DNA of 64,000 nt from Pseudoalteromonas sp. T1lg88 (GTDB lineage: Bacteria; Pseudomonadota; Gammaproteobacteria; Enterobacterales; Alteromonadaceae), in NCBI RefSeq assembly GCF_002964765.1, contig NZ_PQCF01000007.1:1-64000 (forward strand), written 5' to 3'. Shown here piece by piece: positions 40,788 through 50,124 of this stretch. Below the pieces are notes generated by a model. That model had not been told where the DNA came from. It searched no databases and worked only from the letters and a program-made list of their open reading frames with translations. Position 1 is the stretch's first letter. Every line of letters starts with the position of its first letter. Both the position numbers and the translations under genes were made by a program.

Positions 40788-41069
40788 TTAATCGCTACGA
40801 CTGGTAACCTCAAGAAGGTGATAGCCGAACTGGGTTTGCACCGGGCCCTGAACTACATTAAGAGGGGCCGAAAATACCACTTTATCAAATTCTGGCACCA
40901 TCATACCCGGGCCAAATTCACCGAGGGCACCGCCATCTTGCGAACTTGGACACATGGAATGCAACTTTGCTAATTCTGCAAAATCAGCGCCTTGCTCAAT
41001 TTGTTCCTTCAGATCAAGACACAGGGCCTCGTTGTCTACCAGTATGTGACGCGCACTTGCCAATGTCAT
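40788..41069 (-). CDS. ppiC: Parvulin-type peptidyl-prolyl isomerase PpiC
   Basis: Small cytoplasmic rotamase of 93 residues, the same length as E. coli PpiC. The parvulin fold is marked by [33 protein letters not shown] split by a short spacer, and the closing FGYHLLEV. The ATG at 41069 is preceded by GGAGAG; an earlier start would add ten residues outside the family. 84 bases separate it from gpx. Confidence 0.94.
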   Translation of the reverse strand: MTLASARHILVDNEALCLDLKEQIEQGADFAELAKLHSMCPSSQDGGALGEFGPGMMVPEFDKVVFSAPLNVVQGPVQTQFGYHLLEVTSRSD

Positions 41070-41153
41070 ATTTACTCTCCATATCTTCTTTATAATCAAT
41101 GAGACAAGACTAGCTCGCTAGCCCTGAGTTGGCCACCGTAATTGTGTTAAAGT

Positions 41154-41705
41154 TTAGTCTTTGTGAGCGAGAGCTTGTTCAATTGCCTTGGTAAGTTCGC
41201 TCGACAGCGGCTTGGTACGGCTGTTAAAGCGTTGTACCTGCTGTCTATCCTTGCTCACCAGATATTTGTAAAAGTTCCAATTGGGCGAGCTGGTTTTCTT
41301 GTTGAGGTATTGAAATACCGGATGGGCATCTGAGCCACGCACCGACACCGGCGCCATCATGGTAAAGGTCACGCCATAATTGATAAAGCAGACCTTGGCA
41401 GTGTCTTTTTCCTCATCTTCTTCTTGGAAAAAATCATCGGAAGGGAAACCCAAAATCACCAGCCCCTGGTCTTTGTATTTTTGATGCAGCTGTTCGAGCT
41501 CTTTAAATTGGGGCGTAAAGCCGCAATTACTGGCGGTGTTGACTATCAGCAAGGGCGAGTCTTTAAACTCACAAAGGTTGATGCTTTGCTCGGAGCGCAG
41601 TTTGCGCACTTGGATATCGGTAAAGTCGCCACATTCCTGGTTGTCACTGGCATAAGCCAGGCTCGTAGCCAATAAGAATAAGCTGGCGAGAAATAATTTA
41701 AACAT
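41154..41705 (-). CDS. Exported glutathione-peroxidase-like thiol peroxidase
   Basis: 183 residues. A signal peptide (1-19, ending AYA) indicates periplasmic location, unlike the usual cytoplasmic BtuE. The GPx nucleophile is a cysteine, C61, in NTASNCGFTPQ (no selenocysteine). The Trp block NWNFYKYLV is present. The conserved NQF of the second catalytic motif reads SDDFFQEE, so the catalytic Gln is replaced by Asp. It probably detoxifies peroxides with a periplasmic reductant; which one is unknown. Confidence 0.85.
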   Translation of the reverse strand: MFKLFLASLFLLATSLAYASDNQECGDFTDIQVRKLRSEQSINLCEFKDSPLLIVNTASNCGFTPQFKELEQLHQKYKDQGLVILGFPSDDFFQEEDEEKDTAKVCFINYGVTFTMMAPVSVRGSDAHPVFQYLNKKTSSPNWNFYKYLVSKDRQQVQRFNSRTKPLSSELTKAIEQALAHKD

Positions 41706-41783
41706 GTTCGTTCTCAAGTTATTGTTAGTTTTAATATATAGGTTAGTATCGGCACATTAGATCACCCAGCTTGTGGCTGAAAT

Positions 41784-42272
41784 ATGTTTGTACCTGCACA
41801 GATTGAAGACTTACCCAGTATAGTCGCCATTTATAATCAAACCATCCCCAGTCGCATGGTGACCGCCGACACCGAGTTGGTGAGCGTTGAGTCGCGTCGA
41901 GAGTGGTTTCTATCCCATAACGATAAACGCCCCATCTATGTTTACAAAGAAGGTGATAAGGTGGTGGGCTGGTTGAGCTTTAAATCCTTCTATGGTCGTC
42001 CTGCCTACGAGCAAACCGTGGAGATCGCAATTTACCTTTGTGAATCGGTGCGCGGTCGCGGATTAGGCAAACTGAGCCTGGCATTTGCCGAGCAGCAGGC
42101 GCATCGTTTGGGGGTGACCAATTTGTTGGCCTTTATATTCAGCCATAACATACCGAGCATGCGCTTGTTTAAACAGGCTGGTTTTAGCCAGTGGGGCGAG
42201 TTGCCTAAGGTGGCGATTATGGATGGTCAGAGTTACAACCTGACCATCCTGGGGAAGTGTCTAGTCGACTAA
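41784..42272 (+). CDS. GNAT family N-acetyltransferase (phosphinothricin acetyltransferase-like)
   Basis: 162 residues of the GNAT fold. The acetyl-CoA loop is [11 protein letters not shown] (motif A, R/Q-x-x-G-x-G/A). The N-terminal [16 protein letters not shown] and RPIYVY...VVGWLSF blocks are typical of the Pat/Bar/MnaT subgroup, which acetylates small amino compounds such as methionine sulfone-like analogues. Exact substrate unknown. Its 3' end overlaps the convergent psd gene by 12 bases. Confidence 0.85.
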   Translation: MFVPAQIEDLPSIVAIYNQTIPSRMVTADTELVSVESRREWFLSHNDKRPIYVYKEGDKVVGWLSFKSFYGRPAYEQTVEIAIYLCESVRGRGLGKLSLAFAEQQAHRLGVTNLLAFIFSHNIPSMRLFKQAGFSQWGELPKVAIMDGQSYNLTILGKCLVD

Positions 42273-43127
42273 TTTCGCAAAAGGCGTGCCCATGCGGGTG
42301 ACGGCTTCAGGCACTTGAGTGCTGATAAAGTCGGCCTGATTAGCACCCCAAGCCATTACTACTGTGGAGCCCAGTTTAAAGCGGCCCATTTCTTCACCTT
42401 TTTTCAGGTGCACGGCGCGGTCTCCTGTGCTCGGGTAATCCCAACTGAACACGTCTTTACCTGCTGGTGGTGTTACCGTGCCGGCCCAAATGGTTTCTAT
42501 GCTGGCGACTATGGTGGCGCCGACCAAGACCATGGCAAGGGGGCCGATCTCGGTGTCGAATATGGCTACCACACGCTCGTTACGGGCGAACAGGTTAGGC
42601 ACGTTTTGCGCCGTTAACGGGTTAACCGAGAATAAATCGCCCGGCACGTAAATCATGCGTTTTAGCGTACCATCGACAGGCATATGAATACGGTGATAAT
42701 CCTTGGGCGCCAGGTAGATGGTAGCAAACTTACCGCCTAAAAACGGCTGGGCATCCTCGGCCTTACCGCCAAGCAGGGCTTCAAGGCTGTAGTAGTGGCC
42801 CTTGGCCTGCACTAATTGACCATCAAGAATATCACCGAGTTGGCTAATGGCGCCGTCCACCGGGTGGGCGACAATGTTTGCATCTTCAGCCAAGGGGCGA
42901 ATACCCGGCTTAAGAGGACGGGTGAAGAACTCATTAAAGGTTTGGTAATGCTCGGGAGCTTCATGCAATGCTTCGCTCATATCAATTTTATATTGTTTAA
43001 TAAACAACTTGATAAGGGCTGTGGTTAGTTTACCCGCTTTGGCAGCAGCCAGTTTACCAACCAAACGGGATACGCCGTGTTTTGGCAATGCATATTGAAA
43101 AGCAATTTTTACTTTATCTAAGTTCAC
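42261..43127 (-). CDS. psd: Phosphatidylserine decarboxylase proenzyme
   Basis: Converts phosphatidylserine to phosphatidylethanolamine at the inner membrane. The proenzyme is cut inside LGST (residues 252-255) to make the pyruvoyl group at S254, the same number as in E. coli. [10 protein letters not shown] and [19 protein letters not shown], kept in shorter pieces, are conserved. 288 residues; the long tail of the E. coli protein is absent. GTG start. It belongs to the rsgA-psd arrangement, in the order rsgA then psd on the minus strand. Confidence 0.96.
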   Translation of the reverse strand: MNLDKVKIAFQYALPKHGVSRLVGKLAAAKAGKLTTALIKLFIKQYKIDMSEALHEAPEHYQTFNEFFTRPLKPGIRPLAEDANIVAHPVDGAISQLGDILDGQLVQAKGHYYSLEALLGGKAEDAQPFLGGKFATIYLAPKDYHRIHMPVDGTLKRMIYVPGDLFSVNPLTAQNVPNLFARNERVVAIFDTEIGPLAMVLVGATIVASIETIWAGTVTPPAGKDVFSWDYPSTGDRAVHLKKGEEMGRFKLGSTVVMAWGANQADFISTQVPEAVTRMGTPFAKLVD

Positions 43128-43245
43128 TGTTTAATTCTCAAAATATTTTTACGAATGGTAGCTAAATCAAGGAGTAAAAACCATAGCCTAATAAACAGGC
43201 AAGGCGTTGGCGGCCGTTTCTTGCCGCCGCGGGTTAGCGCTCGGC

Positions 43246-44304
43246 TTACACTCTTGGATTACGTGCCCCGGCGCGGCCATCTGCCATGGATTCGATAATC
43301 CTGTGGTAGTTCTCAAAACGAAACTCGGCAATATCACCATTTTCCACGGCTTCGCGTAATAAACAGCCCGGATCGTCCAGATGTTTGCAGTCCCTGAACT
43401 TACAGCCGCCTAAGAACTGGCGAAACTCTTTAAAACACCAAGCCACACGCTCAGGCTCTAAATGCCATAAACCGAATTCACGAATTCCCGGTGAGTCAAT
43501 TAGATTACCGCCGCTGGGCAGGTGATGCAGGCGCGAGACAGTGGTGGTATGTTGTCCTAGGCCGCTGTTAGAGGAGACTTCCTGAGTGAGGATCTCGGCA
43601 TCGGGCAGCAGGGTATTAACTAGGCTTGATTTACCGACGCCACTTTGCCCCACGAAAATACTGTTTTTATCGACCAGCTCGGCTTTAAGGTGCTCTATGC
43701 CTTCACCGCTGTGGCTACTGACCAGATGAATGTCGTAGCCCAGCTCATGATATTCGGCGAGTATTTCCATAAACATATCGCGGTCTTCATCCTCAAGCAT
43801 GTCGACCTTATTTAACAGCAATACAGGGGCTATGCCCATGTCTTCGCAGGCAACGATATAACGGTCGATAATTTGCGTGCTGAACTCGGGCACCACGGCC
43901 GATACCATAAGGATCTGGTCGATGTTGGCGGCCACCACCTTAACGCCATCATAAAAGTCCGGGCGGGTAAGCTGAGAGCGGCGCTCTTCAACCAGTTCCA
44001 CCACGCCGGCAATATCGCCGTCGCTGACGTTGGCGCGGCGAAACAGCACCTCATCGCCACAGACTAGGCTGGTTACTGTGCGGCGAATATTACAGCGAAG
44101 TACATCGCCGTCGGGCGTTTCTATGTCGGCATGTTGGCCAAAACGACTGACCACAACCCCGGGCTCCTGAGCGCCGAGGTTATCGCTATCGAATTCGCTT
44201 GTTTGGGTGTCGGCTGAGCTTTCTTTAGCGCGTTGTAAGCGCTTTTGATGATTGGCTCGAATGCGTCGAGCCTGGCCTTTGGACAGTTTTTGCTTTTTTG
44301 CCAC
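43246..44304 (-). CDS. rsgA: Ribosome small subunit-dependent GTPase RsgA
   Basis: Circularly permuted GTPase that proofreads 30S maturation. An N-terminal basic stretch and OB fold precede the permuted G domain: G4 NKVD, G1 [10 protein letters not shown]3 [10 protein letters not shown] zinc-binding cluster [16 protein letters not shown] follows near residue 310. 352 residues (E. coli 350). GTG start. It is divergent from orn, as in E. coli. Confidence 0.96.
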   Translation of the reverse strand: MAKKQKLSKGQARRIRANHQKRLQRAKESSADTQTSEFDSDNLGAQEPGVVVSRFGQHADIETPDGDVLRCNIRRTVTSLVCGDEVLFRRANVSDGDIAGVVELVEERRSQLTRPDFYDGVKVVAANIDQILMVSAVVPEFSTQIIDRYIVACEDMGIAPVLLLNKVDMLEDEDRDMFMEILAEYHELGYDIHLVSSHSGEGIEHLKAELVDKNSIFVGQSGVGKSSLVNTLLPDAEILTQEVSSNSGLGQHTTTVSRLHHLPSGGNLIDSPGIREFGLWHLEPERVAWCFKEFRQFLGGCKFRDCKHLDDPGCLLREAVENGDIAEFRFENYHRIIESMADGRAGARNPRV

Positions 44305-44420
44305 GCGGTCTCTGTACTTAGCTGGGCTAAACCTTTTTAAAAAAGCTTTAGGTCTATGAGTTAAGCTAATATGATATATCTTATTGCGTTAAACCGAAAG
44401 TAAAGCAGGGTTAGGTTGAT

Positions 44421-44966
44421 ATGGCTGTGAATGATAAGAATTTAGTGTGGTTGGATTTGGAAATGACGGGGTTGGACCCAGAGCAGGATAGGATCCTGGA
44501 AATTGCCACCATAATCACCGACAGCGAACTCAATATCCTGGCTCAGGGCCCGGTTATAGCAATAAAGCAAAGTGATGAGTTACTTGATGGCATGGACCAG
44601 TGGTGCACCAACCAACATGGCAAGTCGGGTTTAACGGCGCGATGCAAGGCCAGTGAGGTAACTGAGCAAGAGGCCATGGCTGATACCCTGGCATTTTTAG
44701 AGCAGTGGGTACCCAAAGGAGCTTCGCCCTTGTGTGGCAATTCCATCGGCCAGGACCGCCGTTTTCTTGTGCGTTATATGCCCGAGCTTGATAATTACTT
44801 CCATTACCGCAGCATTGATGTCAGTACCATCAAAGAGTTGGCGCGACGCTGGCAACCGGAAGTACTTGATAAGGTAAAAAAGCAGGGATCGCACCTGGCA
44901 CTGGACGATATCAAGGACTCGATCATGGAATTGCAGGTTTATCGTACAGAAATCTTCAAAATTTAA
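44421..44966 (+). CDS. orn: Oligoribonuclease
   Basis: 3'-5' exoribonuclease of the DEDDh family that degrades 2-5-mers, including pGpG. Motif I is [12 protein letters not shown] (D and E at about 12-14), motif II includes [10 protein letters not shown], and motif III is H-x4-D in [11 protein letters not shown]. 181 residues equals E. coli Orn. It lies upstream of the tRNA-Gly cluster, the same neighbourhood as glyVXY in E. coli. Confidence 0.98.
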   Translation: MAVNDKNLVWLDLEMTGLDPEQDRILEIATIITDSELNILAQGPVIAIKQSDELLDGMDQWCTNQHGKSGLTARCKASEVTEQEAMADTLAFLEQWVPKGASPLCGNSIGQDRRFLVRYMPELDNYFHYRSIDVSTIKELARRWQPEVLDKVKKQGSHLALDDIKDSIMELQVYRTEIFKI

Positions 44967-44985
44967 AAAAATCCCAAAAAAGGGC

Positions 44986-45013
44986 TTGCAAAGAAGGGGC
45001 AATCTTGTAGAAT
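44986..45013 (+). promoter_or_regulatory. Promoter of the tRNA-Gly array
   Basis: TTGCAA (44986-44991), 16-base spacer, TAGAAT (45008-45013), followed by a GC-rich discriminator (CCTGCCCCGC) as in stringently controlled stable-RNA promoters. About 52 bases before the first tRNA. Confidence 0.75.
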
Positions 45014-45059
45014 CCTGCCCCGCTTAAGACGAACATGAATGTGTTAATTTTGAGCTATA

Positions 45060-45195
45060 TATGAAGCGGCACTAGCTCAGCTGGTAGAGCGCAACCTTGC
45101 CAAGGTTGAGGTCACGAGTTCGAACCTCGTGTGCCGCTCCAAATTTTCACTCGTTTAGCTCAACGTTTGAATCTCACTCAGAGCACTTATGAAGC
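45060..45195 (+). repeat. Direct repeat unit A of the tRNA-Gly array (136 bp)
   Basis: The segment containing tRNA copy 1 plus 54 bases of downstream spacer is identical to 45268-45403. The match breaks immediately on both sides. It includes the start of the decayed copy at its 3' edge. Confidence 0.85.
45066..45141 (+). tRNA. tRNA-Gly (GCC), copy 1
   Basis: A 76-base cloverleaf from GCGGCAC to the encoded CCA. The acceptor stem GCGGCAC/GTGCCGC is perfect, the D-arm GCTCAGCTGGTAGAGC and T-arm GAGTTCGAACCTC are present, and the anticodon loop TTGCCAA gives GCC. Identical to copies 2 and 3. It decodes GGC and GGU. Confidence 0.97.
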
Positions 45196-45252
45196 GGCAC
45201 TAGCTCAGCTGCTAAATTGCAAAGCCGCAACCTCAGGTTGCGACCAGCGATA
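45194..45252 (+). pseudogene. Decayed tRNA-Gly copy
   Basis: GCGGCACTAGCTCAGCTG (45194-45211) equals the first 18 bases of the neighbouring tRNAs. The rest is altered: GCAACCTCAGGTTGC at 45227-45241 looks like the anticodon stem with the seven-base loop reduced to TCA, and no T-arm, acceptor 3' strand or CCA remains. It cannot be a working tRNA. Confidence 0.7.
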
Positions 45253-45267
45253 AAACAAAGAGCAACC

Positions 45268-45403
45268 TATGAAGCGGCACTAGCTCAGCTGGTAGAGCGC
45301 AACCTTGCCAAGGTTGAGGTCACGAGTTCGAACCTCGTGTGCCGCTCCAAATTTTCACTCGTTTAGCTCAACGTTTGAATCTCACTCAGAGCACTTATGA
45401 AGC
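45268..45403 (+). repeat. Direct repeat unit B of the tRNA-Gly array (136 bp)
   Basis: Identical to 45060-45195 at an offset of 208 bases. After it comes a small inverted repeat, TGAAGCA / TGCTTCA (45398-45420), just before copy 3. Confidence 0.85.
45274..45349 (+). tRNA. tRNA-Gly (GCC), copy 2
   Basis: Same 76-base sequence as copy 1, including CCA. It lies inside repeat unit B. Confidence 0.97.
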
Positions 45404-45430
45404 AGCATATTTTTGCTTCAGACCTATGAA

Positions 45431-45506
45431 GCGGCACTAGCTCAGCTGGTAGAGCGCAACCTTGCCAAGGTTGAGGTCACGAGTTCGAACCTCGTGTGCC
45501 GCTCCA
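45431..45506 (+). tRNA. tRNA-Gly (GCC), copy 3
   Basis: Same 76-base sequence as copies 1 and 2, but with a different downstream flank (AATTTTCCCC). No strong terminator is visible after it; 45507-45616 holds no gene. Confidence 0.97.
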
Positions 45507-45616
45507 ATTTTCCCCATTAAATAAAAATCCCTCTTTTTAACAGCAAAAATTTACCAATGCCTTGTCGTGCGTGGTATTTATAACTTCGAATCCTTAATTG
45601 CTCGTCCTAGCTAGAG

Positions 45617-45658
45617 GTCCCGAACTAAGCGTCTCGAACTACGCGTCCCGAACTAAGC
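45617..45658. repeat. Three tandem 14-base repeats across the queG stop codon
   Basis: GTCCCGAACTAAGC (45617-45630), GTCTCGAACTACGC (45631-45644), GTCCCGAACTAAGC (45645-45658). Units 1 and 3 are identical and unit 2 differs at two positions. The queG stop (45639-45641 on the minus strand) is inside unit 2. Confidence 0.85.
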
Positions 45659-46805
45659 CTTTTTCAACGGCGCGAACAAGTCGCTGAGTTTTCTTTTGTG
45701 TGCTAATTACCTTGACCTCTATGGCTTGTGCTTTTCGTTGTTGCTGCGCTAATGCCCATTGAATATGCTCGCCGACCAAATCATCGACTTCATCTAGCTG
45801 CTCCTCAAGGGTTTGCACTATGGCTTGATCATAAGGGGCGTTACCCAGAGCTACGGCAATATTGCGAAGCCAGCGTTGATGGCCGATGCGGCGTATCGGG
45901 CTGCCTTCGGTATTCTTTAAAAAGGTGGCTTCGTCCCAAGCAAAGAGGTCAAGCAGACTTTTGTCACGTAATTGCGCTCGGGCATGAAAGTCTTGCTCGG
46001 CGGTGATTTGGCCATAGCGATTCCAGGGGCAGATCAGCTGGCAATCATCACAGCCATAAATACGGTTGCCCATGGCCTGACGGTACTGCTCGGGGATAGC
46101 GCCTTTAAGCTCTATGGTCAGGTAGGAAATACATTTGCGGGCATCGACCACAAAAGGTTCTACTATGGCGCCGGTAGGGCACATGGTCATGCAGGCCACG
46201 CAGTTGCCACAGTCCCCTTGGCTGGCTAAGCGCTCGGTGGGGTCATCCACGGGCAGGGGAATATCGACAAACAATTCCCCCAAGAAGAACCAGGAGCCGG
46301 CCTGCTTATCGATAATTAAGCTGTGTTTGCCGGTAAAACCAAGCCCGGCCTTGGCGGCCAGCTGGCGCTCTAATACAGGAGCCGAGTCGACAAAGGGGCG
46401 AAAGCCAAGACTTTCTACCTGCTCGCTGATGCGCTCTCCTAGTTTCTTAATGCGGTTGCGCATAAGCTTATGGTAATCGCGTCCCAGGGCGTAGCGACTG
46501 ATATAAGCCAGATTTGGGTCCTTTAAGGTTTTGGCAAAGCCTGCATCGGGGGGCAGATAATGCATTTTCAGGGAGATCACCCGCTGCGTGCCCGGTACCA
46601 GCTCGTCCGGGCGAGAGCGTTTGGTGCCATGCTCGGCCATAAAGTTCATTTCGCCGTGATACCCTAAATCGAGCCAGCGTTGCAGCTGAGCTTCATGCTG
46701 ACGCAAATCGATATCGCAGATCGCTGCGTCGGCAAAACCCAGTTCGCTTGCCCATTGCTTAATTTGCTGGGCTAGTTCAGGATAATTGATAGTGTCTTGA
46801 GGCAA
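45639..46805 (-). CDS. queG: Epoxyqueuosine reductase QueG
   Basis: Last step of queuosine synthesis in tRNA: cobalamin-dependent reduction of epoxyqueuosine. Two 4Fe-4S clusters are shown by CGNCVACMTMCPTGAI (about residues 199-214) and GCDDCQLICPWN (about 250-261). 388 residues (E. coli 379). The start is TTG at 46803-46805; no in-frame ATG fits the family. The C-terminal residues GLVRDA are encoded by the 14-base repeat. It is divergent from nnr with 12 bases between the starts. Confidence 0.94.
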   Translation of the reverse strand: MPQDTINYPELAQQIKQWASELGFADAAICDIDLRQHEAQLQRWLDLGYHGEMNFMAEHGTKRSRPDELVPGTQRVISLKMHYLPPDAGFAKTLKDPNLAYISRYALGRDYHKLMRNRIKKLGERISEQVESLGFRPFVDSAPVLERQLAAKAGLGFTGKHSLIIDKQAGSWFFLGELFVDIPLPVDDPTERLASQGDCGNCVACMTMCPTGAIVEPFVVDARKCISYLTIELKGAIPEQYRQAMGNRIYGCDDCQLICPWNRYGQITAEQDFHARAQLRDKSLLDLFAWDEATFLKNTEGSPIRRIGHQRWLRNIAVALGNAPYDQAIVQTLEEQLDEVDDLVGEHIQWALAQQQRKAQAIEVKVISTQKKTQRLVRAVEKGLVRDA

Positions 46806-46817
46806 AAGTAAACAACC

Positions 46818-48305
46818 ATGTATCTTAACTACAGTACTAATTTACCACAGCAGGCTTATAGCCCCCAACAGTTAAGAGAAAACGAGGCGCATGCGGCCAA
46901 GCACTGCGGCATTAGCATGACGGAGCTGATGGCAACCGCTGGTGGCGCTGTAGCCGCCTGGGTGCAGGCCCATTATGCCAATAACCAGCGAGTGTTGGTG
47001 CTGGTGGGCAGCGGCAATAATGGCGGCGATGGTTTCGTTGTTGCCGAGCAACTAAGACGTGCCGGTTACTCTGTGCAGGTGTGGCCCCTGTTATCCTTAG
47101 CTCACTTGGGAAGCGACGCCAAAGAAATGATGCAGCGCTATAAAAATGGCGGTGGTGAGTGCGTGGCCAAGCCCAATTTGCACCAGTTTGAGTTGATCAT
47201 AGACGGTGTCTTTGGCATTGGTCTGGATCGCCCTTTGAGCCCGGAGCTGCAAGACACCTTTACACATCTTAATGAATTGCGTGCGGTGCGTATTGCCATC
47301 GATGTTCCCAGCGGCGTAAATGCCACAAGCGGTGAGGTTTACCCCGGCGCTTTTGCCGCGCACCATACCTTGACCTTTATCGGCTTAAAACAGGGGATGC
47401 TCACCGGGCGAGCCAAGGCGCAATGTGGCTTACTCTGGTTCGCGCCTTTGGGCGTAGATCAGGCCTTTGCTCATATCTGTATGCCCAAGGCGCGTCGCCT
47501 AATTCATGATGAGATGATGAGAAAACGCCCGCAGCGCCAGCCCTGTGCCCATAAAAATAATGCCGGCCATGTGCTGGTGATAGGTGGTGGCCCAGGCATG
47601 GCCGGAGCCGCGCGTCTGGCCAGTGAGGCAGCGCTTCGTTGCGGTGCCGGCCTGGTCAGCGTGGCGACTCACCCGGAAAATGTCATGGCGGTTTTGCAGG
47701 GGCGTTTTGAACTCATGGTGCATGGGGTTGAGACGCAGGAGCAATTGATGCCACTGATCGACAAGGCGTCGGTGCTGGTGGTAGGGCCCGGACTGGGGCA
47801 GTGCCAATGGGCTCAAACCTTACTGCAGCAGGTGCTAAAGCAGGGGAAGGATAAAGTAAAGGTGCTTGATGCCGATGCCCTTAACCTGCTGGCGCAAAAC
47901 CCTCAGGAATTAGAGAAAGCCGTGCTGACGCCGCACCCAAAAGAGGCGGCCAGGCTATTGAATATCTCGGTGGTTGAAGTTGAAGCCAACCGCTTTGCGG
48001 CGCTAACCGAGCTGGTAAAGCATTATCGGGCAACCGCGCTGTTAAAAGGGCCGGGTACCTTGATTGCTTGTGAGCAAAGGCTGTGGATCAACAGCAGTGG
48101 CAGCGAGGTACTAGCGAGTGCTGGGATGGGTGATGTATTATCTGGTATTATAGCTGCTTTATTAGCCCAGGGCCTGAGTGCTCAGGATGCGACATGCCTT
48201 GGTGCCTACTTGCATGGGTTTGCTGCCGAGCAGGCGGCGGCACAAGGCGGCAAGGGGCTATTAGCCAGCGATTTATTCCCAGTTTTAAGAGCATTAGTAG
48301 GATAA
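46818..48305 (+). CDS. nnr: Bifunctional NAD(P)H-hydrate repair enzyme Nnr
   Basis: Repairs hydrated NAD(P)H. The N-terminal YjeF_N epimerase domain (about residues 1-215) holds GSGNNGGDGFV. The C-terminal ADP-dependent dehydratase domain (about 230-490) has the ribokinase-type fold with VIGGGPGMAGAA and SEVLASAGMGDVLSGIIA. 495 residues (E. coli YjeF 515). First gene of the nnr-tsaE-amiB-mutL-miaA-hfq-hflX run, seven bases before tsaE. Confidence 0.95.
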   Translation: MYLNYSTNLPQQAYSPQQLRENEAHAAKHCGISMTELMATAGGAVAAWVQAHYANNQRVLVLVGSGNNGGDGFVVAEQLRRAGYSVQVWPLLSLAHLGSDAKEMMQRYKNGGGECVAKPNLHQFELIIDGVFGIGLDRPLSPELQDTFTHLNELRAVRIAIDVPSGVNATSGEVYPGAFAAHHTLTFIGLKQGMLTGRAKAQCGLLWFAPLGVDQAFAHICMPKARRLIHDEMMRKRPQRQPCAHKNNAGHVLVIGGGPGMAGAARLASEAALRCGAGLVSVATHPENVMAVLQGRFELMVHGVETQEQLMPLIDKASVLVVGPGLGQCQWAQTLLQQVLKQGKDKVKVLDADALNLLAQNPQELEKAVLTPHPKEAARLLNISVVEVEANRFAALTELVKHYRATALLKGPGTLIACEQRLWINSSGSEVLASAGMGDVLSGIIAALLAQGLSAQDATCLGAYLHGFAAEQAAAQGGKGLLASDLFPVLRALVG

Positions 48306-48312
48306 GCAATAG

Positions 48313-48783
48313 ATGAGTCATGAATTTCACCAGTATTTAGCCGATGAAGCGGCCACCGTGGCCTTTGGCAACACTCTCGCCAAATTTGTGGCGGGCGGTG
48401 TGGTGATTTATCTTTATGGCGATCTGGGGGCGGGTAAAACCACCTTGAGTCGCGGTCTAGTGCAAGGGCTGGGCCATAAAGGCAAGGTTAAGAGTCCCAC
48501 CTATACCTTGGTGGAACCTTACGAACTGCCCGAGGTCAATATATATCATTTTGATTTATATCGATTAGCCGATCCCGAAGAACTGGAGTTTATGGGGATC
48601 CGGGATTATTTTGATAATAGTGCCGTATGTATTCTAGAGTGGCCAAGTAAGGGTGCCGGGATGGTCCCTCGCGCCGATTTAAAAATCACCTTAGAGTATA
48701 ACGGCGAAGCGCGTGAGATCAGCATTCTTGCCGACACCGAGCGAGGCGCTGACATAGTAACGAAGTTAAAAGGCAATGCTTAA
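48313..48783 (+). CDS. tsaE: tRNA threonylcarbamoyladenosine ATPase TsaE
   Basis: ATPase of the TsaBDE complex that makes t6A37 in ANN-decoding tRNAs. Walker A is GDLGAGKTTL (about residues 37-46), then KSPTYTLVEPY and HFDLYRLADPEELE. 156 residues (E. coli 153). Its stop overlaps the amiB start by eight bases. Confidence 0.96.
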   Translation: MSHEFHQYLADEAATVAFGNTLAKFVAGGVVIYLYGDLGAGKTTLSRGLVQGLGHKGKVKSPTYTLVEPYELPEVNIYHFDLYRLADPEELEFMGIRDYFDNSAVCILEWPSKGAGMVPRADLKITLEYNGEAREISILADTERGADIVTKLKGNA

Positions 48784-50116
48784 AACAATTATAACCGCGA
48801 GCAAGATTACCTTAAGTTGCATACTAGTGCTGTGGGCTGCGGCCGCATCGGCACAGAATAAAATTGAAGGGGTGCGGGTTTGGCCGTCGCCGGATAGTAC
48901 CCGCATCGTATTCGATATGGCCGAAAAGCCGGATTACAGCTTTTTTATGCTCAGTAATCCGCGGCGCCTGGTGGTGGATATTAATAACACCGCCCGACAC
49001 AGCGACTTTCCGAACATAGAAAAAAAGCATCAACTCGTTGATGTGATCCGCGCCAGCAAGCCAAAAAAAGCCGGCTCTACCCGAGTGGTGTTTGAATTAC
49101 TTAAACCGACAAAGCCCGTGCTCTTTGCACTGGCGCCAACCGGTCCCTATAAAGACCGCTTGGTGATCGACCTGTACGATAAAAGCGATAACCAAAGCGC
49201 CGAGAAAACACCTAAGAATCGCCTGCTTGAAACCAATCGTGACATAGTGATTGCCATAGATGCCGGTCATGGCGGTGAAGATCCCGGTTCTGTCGGCCCC
49301 AGCGGCACCTTTGAAAAAGACATCACCTTGAAAATCGCCAAGCGCCTGGAGCGTTTGATTAATGCCGAGCGTGGCATGAAGGCGCATTTGGTGCGCAGTG
49401 GCGATTACTTTATCAAGGTCAACTCACGTAGCGCCAAGGCCCGTGAAAGCAAGGCTGACTTCCTGGTTTCCATTCACGCGGATGCTTTCACCAGTCCGCA
49501 GCCAAGAGGGGCTTCGGTGTGGGTGTTGTCGCTGCGTCGGGCTAACTCGGAAATCGGTAAATGGCTGGAAGACAGGGAAAAGCATTCCGAACTTCTTGGT
49601 GGTGCTGCGGATGTGATTCGCGATACCGCCAGTGAAAAATACCTGGCGCAGACGCTGCTCGATATGTCCATGGATCATTCCATGAAAACCGGATTTAAGA
49701 TTGCCGAGGCAGCGGTTAAAGAGTTGAGCAAGGTCGCGAAAATGCATAAGCGCCAGCCTCAAGCGGCGAGTTTTGGGGTATTGAAATCACCGGATATTCC
49801 ATCCATCCTGGTTGAAACCGGCTTTATTTCCAACCCACAGGAAGAGCGTTTATTACTTTCGGCGGGGCATCAGGAAAAGCTGGCGCAGGCTGTGTTTAAA
49901 TCGATCCGCGGCTATTATCAGCAAAATCCGCCGGATGATTCCCTGTTCGCCACCCTTAAGGCGCAGAATCCAACCCGCCACAAGATCTCCCGTGGTGAGT
50001 CGTTAAGCGTGGTTGCCAGCCGTTACGGTGTGTCGGTGAGCGACCTGAAGCGGGCTAACAAACTCAAATCAGATCGGGTCTATATCGGCCAGGTACTGAC
50101 CATTCCCAGCACCTAA
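48776..50116 (+). CDS. amiB: N-acetylmuramoyl-L-alanine amidase AmiB-like with LysM
   Basis: Periplasmic zinc amidase that splits septal peptidoglycan. Domains in order: signal peptide (1-26), AMIN domain (about 30-140) for septal targeting, amidase_3 domain (about 160-380) with zinc ligands in [11 protein letters not shown] and later E and H residues ([17 protein letters not shown]), and a C-terminal LysM domain (about 400-445: [13 protein letters not shown]). The LysM distinguishes it from AmiA/C. Same place as in E. coli, upstream of mutL. Confidence 0.95.
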   Translation: MLKTIITASKITLSCILVLWAAAASAQNKIEGVRVWPSPDSTRIVFDMAEKPDYSFFMLSNPRRLVVDINNTARHSDFPNIEKKHQLVDVIRASKPKKAGSTRVVFELLKPTKPVLFALAPTGPYKDRLVIDLYDKSDNQSAEKTPKNRLLETNRDIVIAIDAGHGGEDPGSVGPSGTFEKDITLKIAKRLERLINAERGMKAHLVRSGDYFIKVNSRSAKARESKADFLVSIHADAFTSPQPRGASVWVLSLRRANSEIGKWLEDREKHSELLGGAADVIRDTASEKYLAQTLLDMSMDHSMKTGFKIAEAAVKELSKVAKMHKRQPQAASFGVLKSPDIPSILVETGFISNPQEERLLLSAGHQEKLAQAVFKSIRGYYQQNPPDDSLFATLKAQNPTRHKISRGESLSVVASRYGVSVSDLKRANKLKSDRVYIGQVLTIPST

Positions 50117-50124
50117 GTGAGCTT

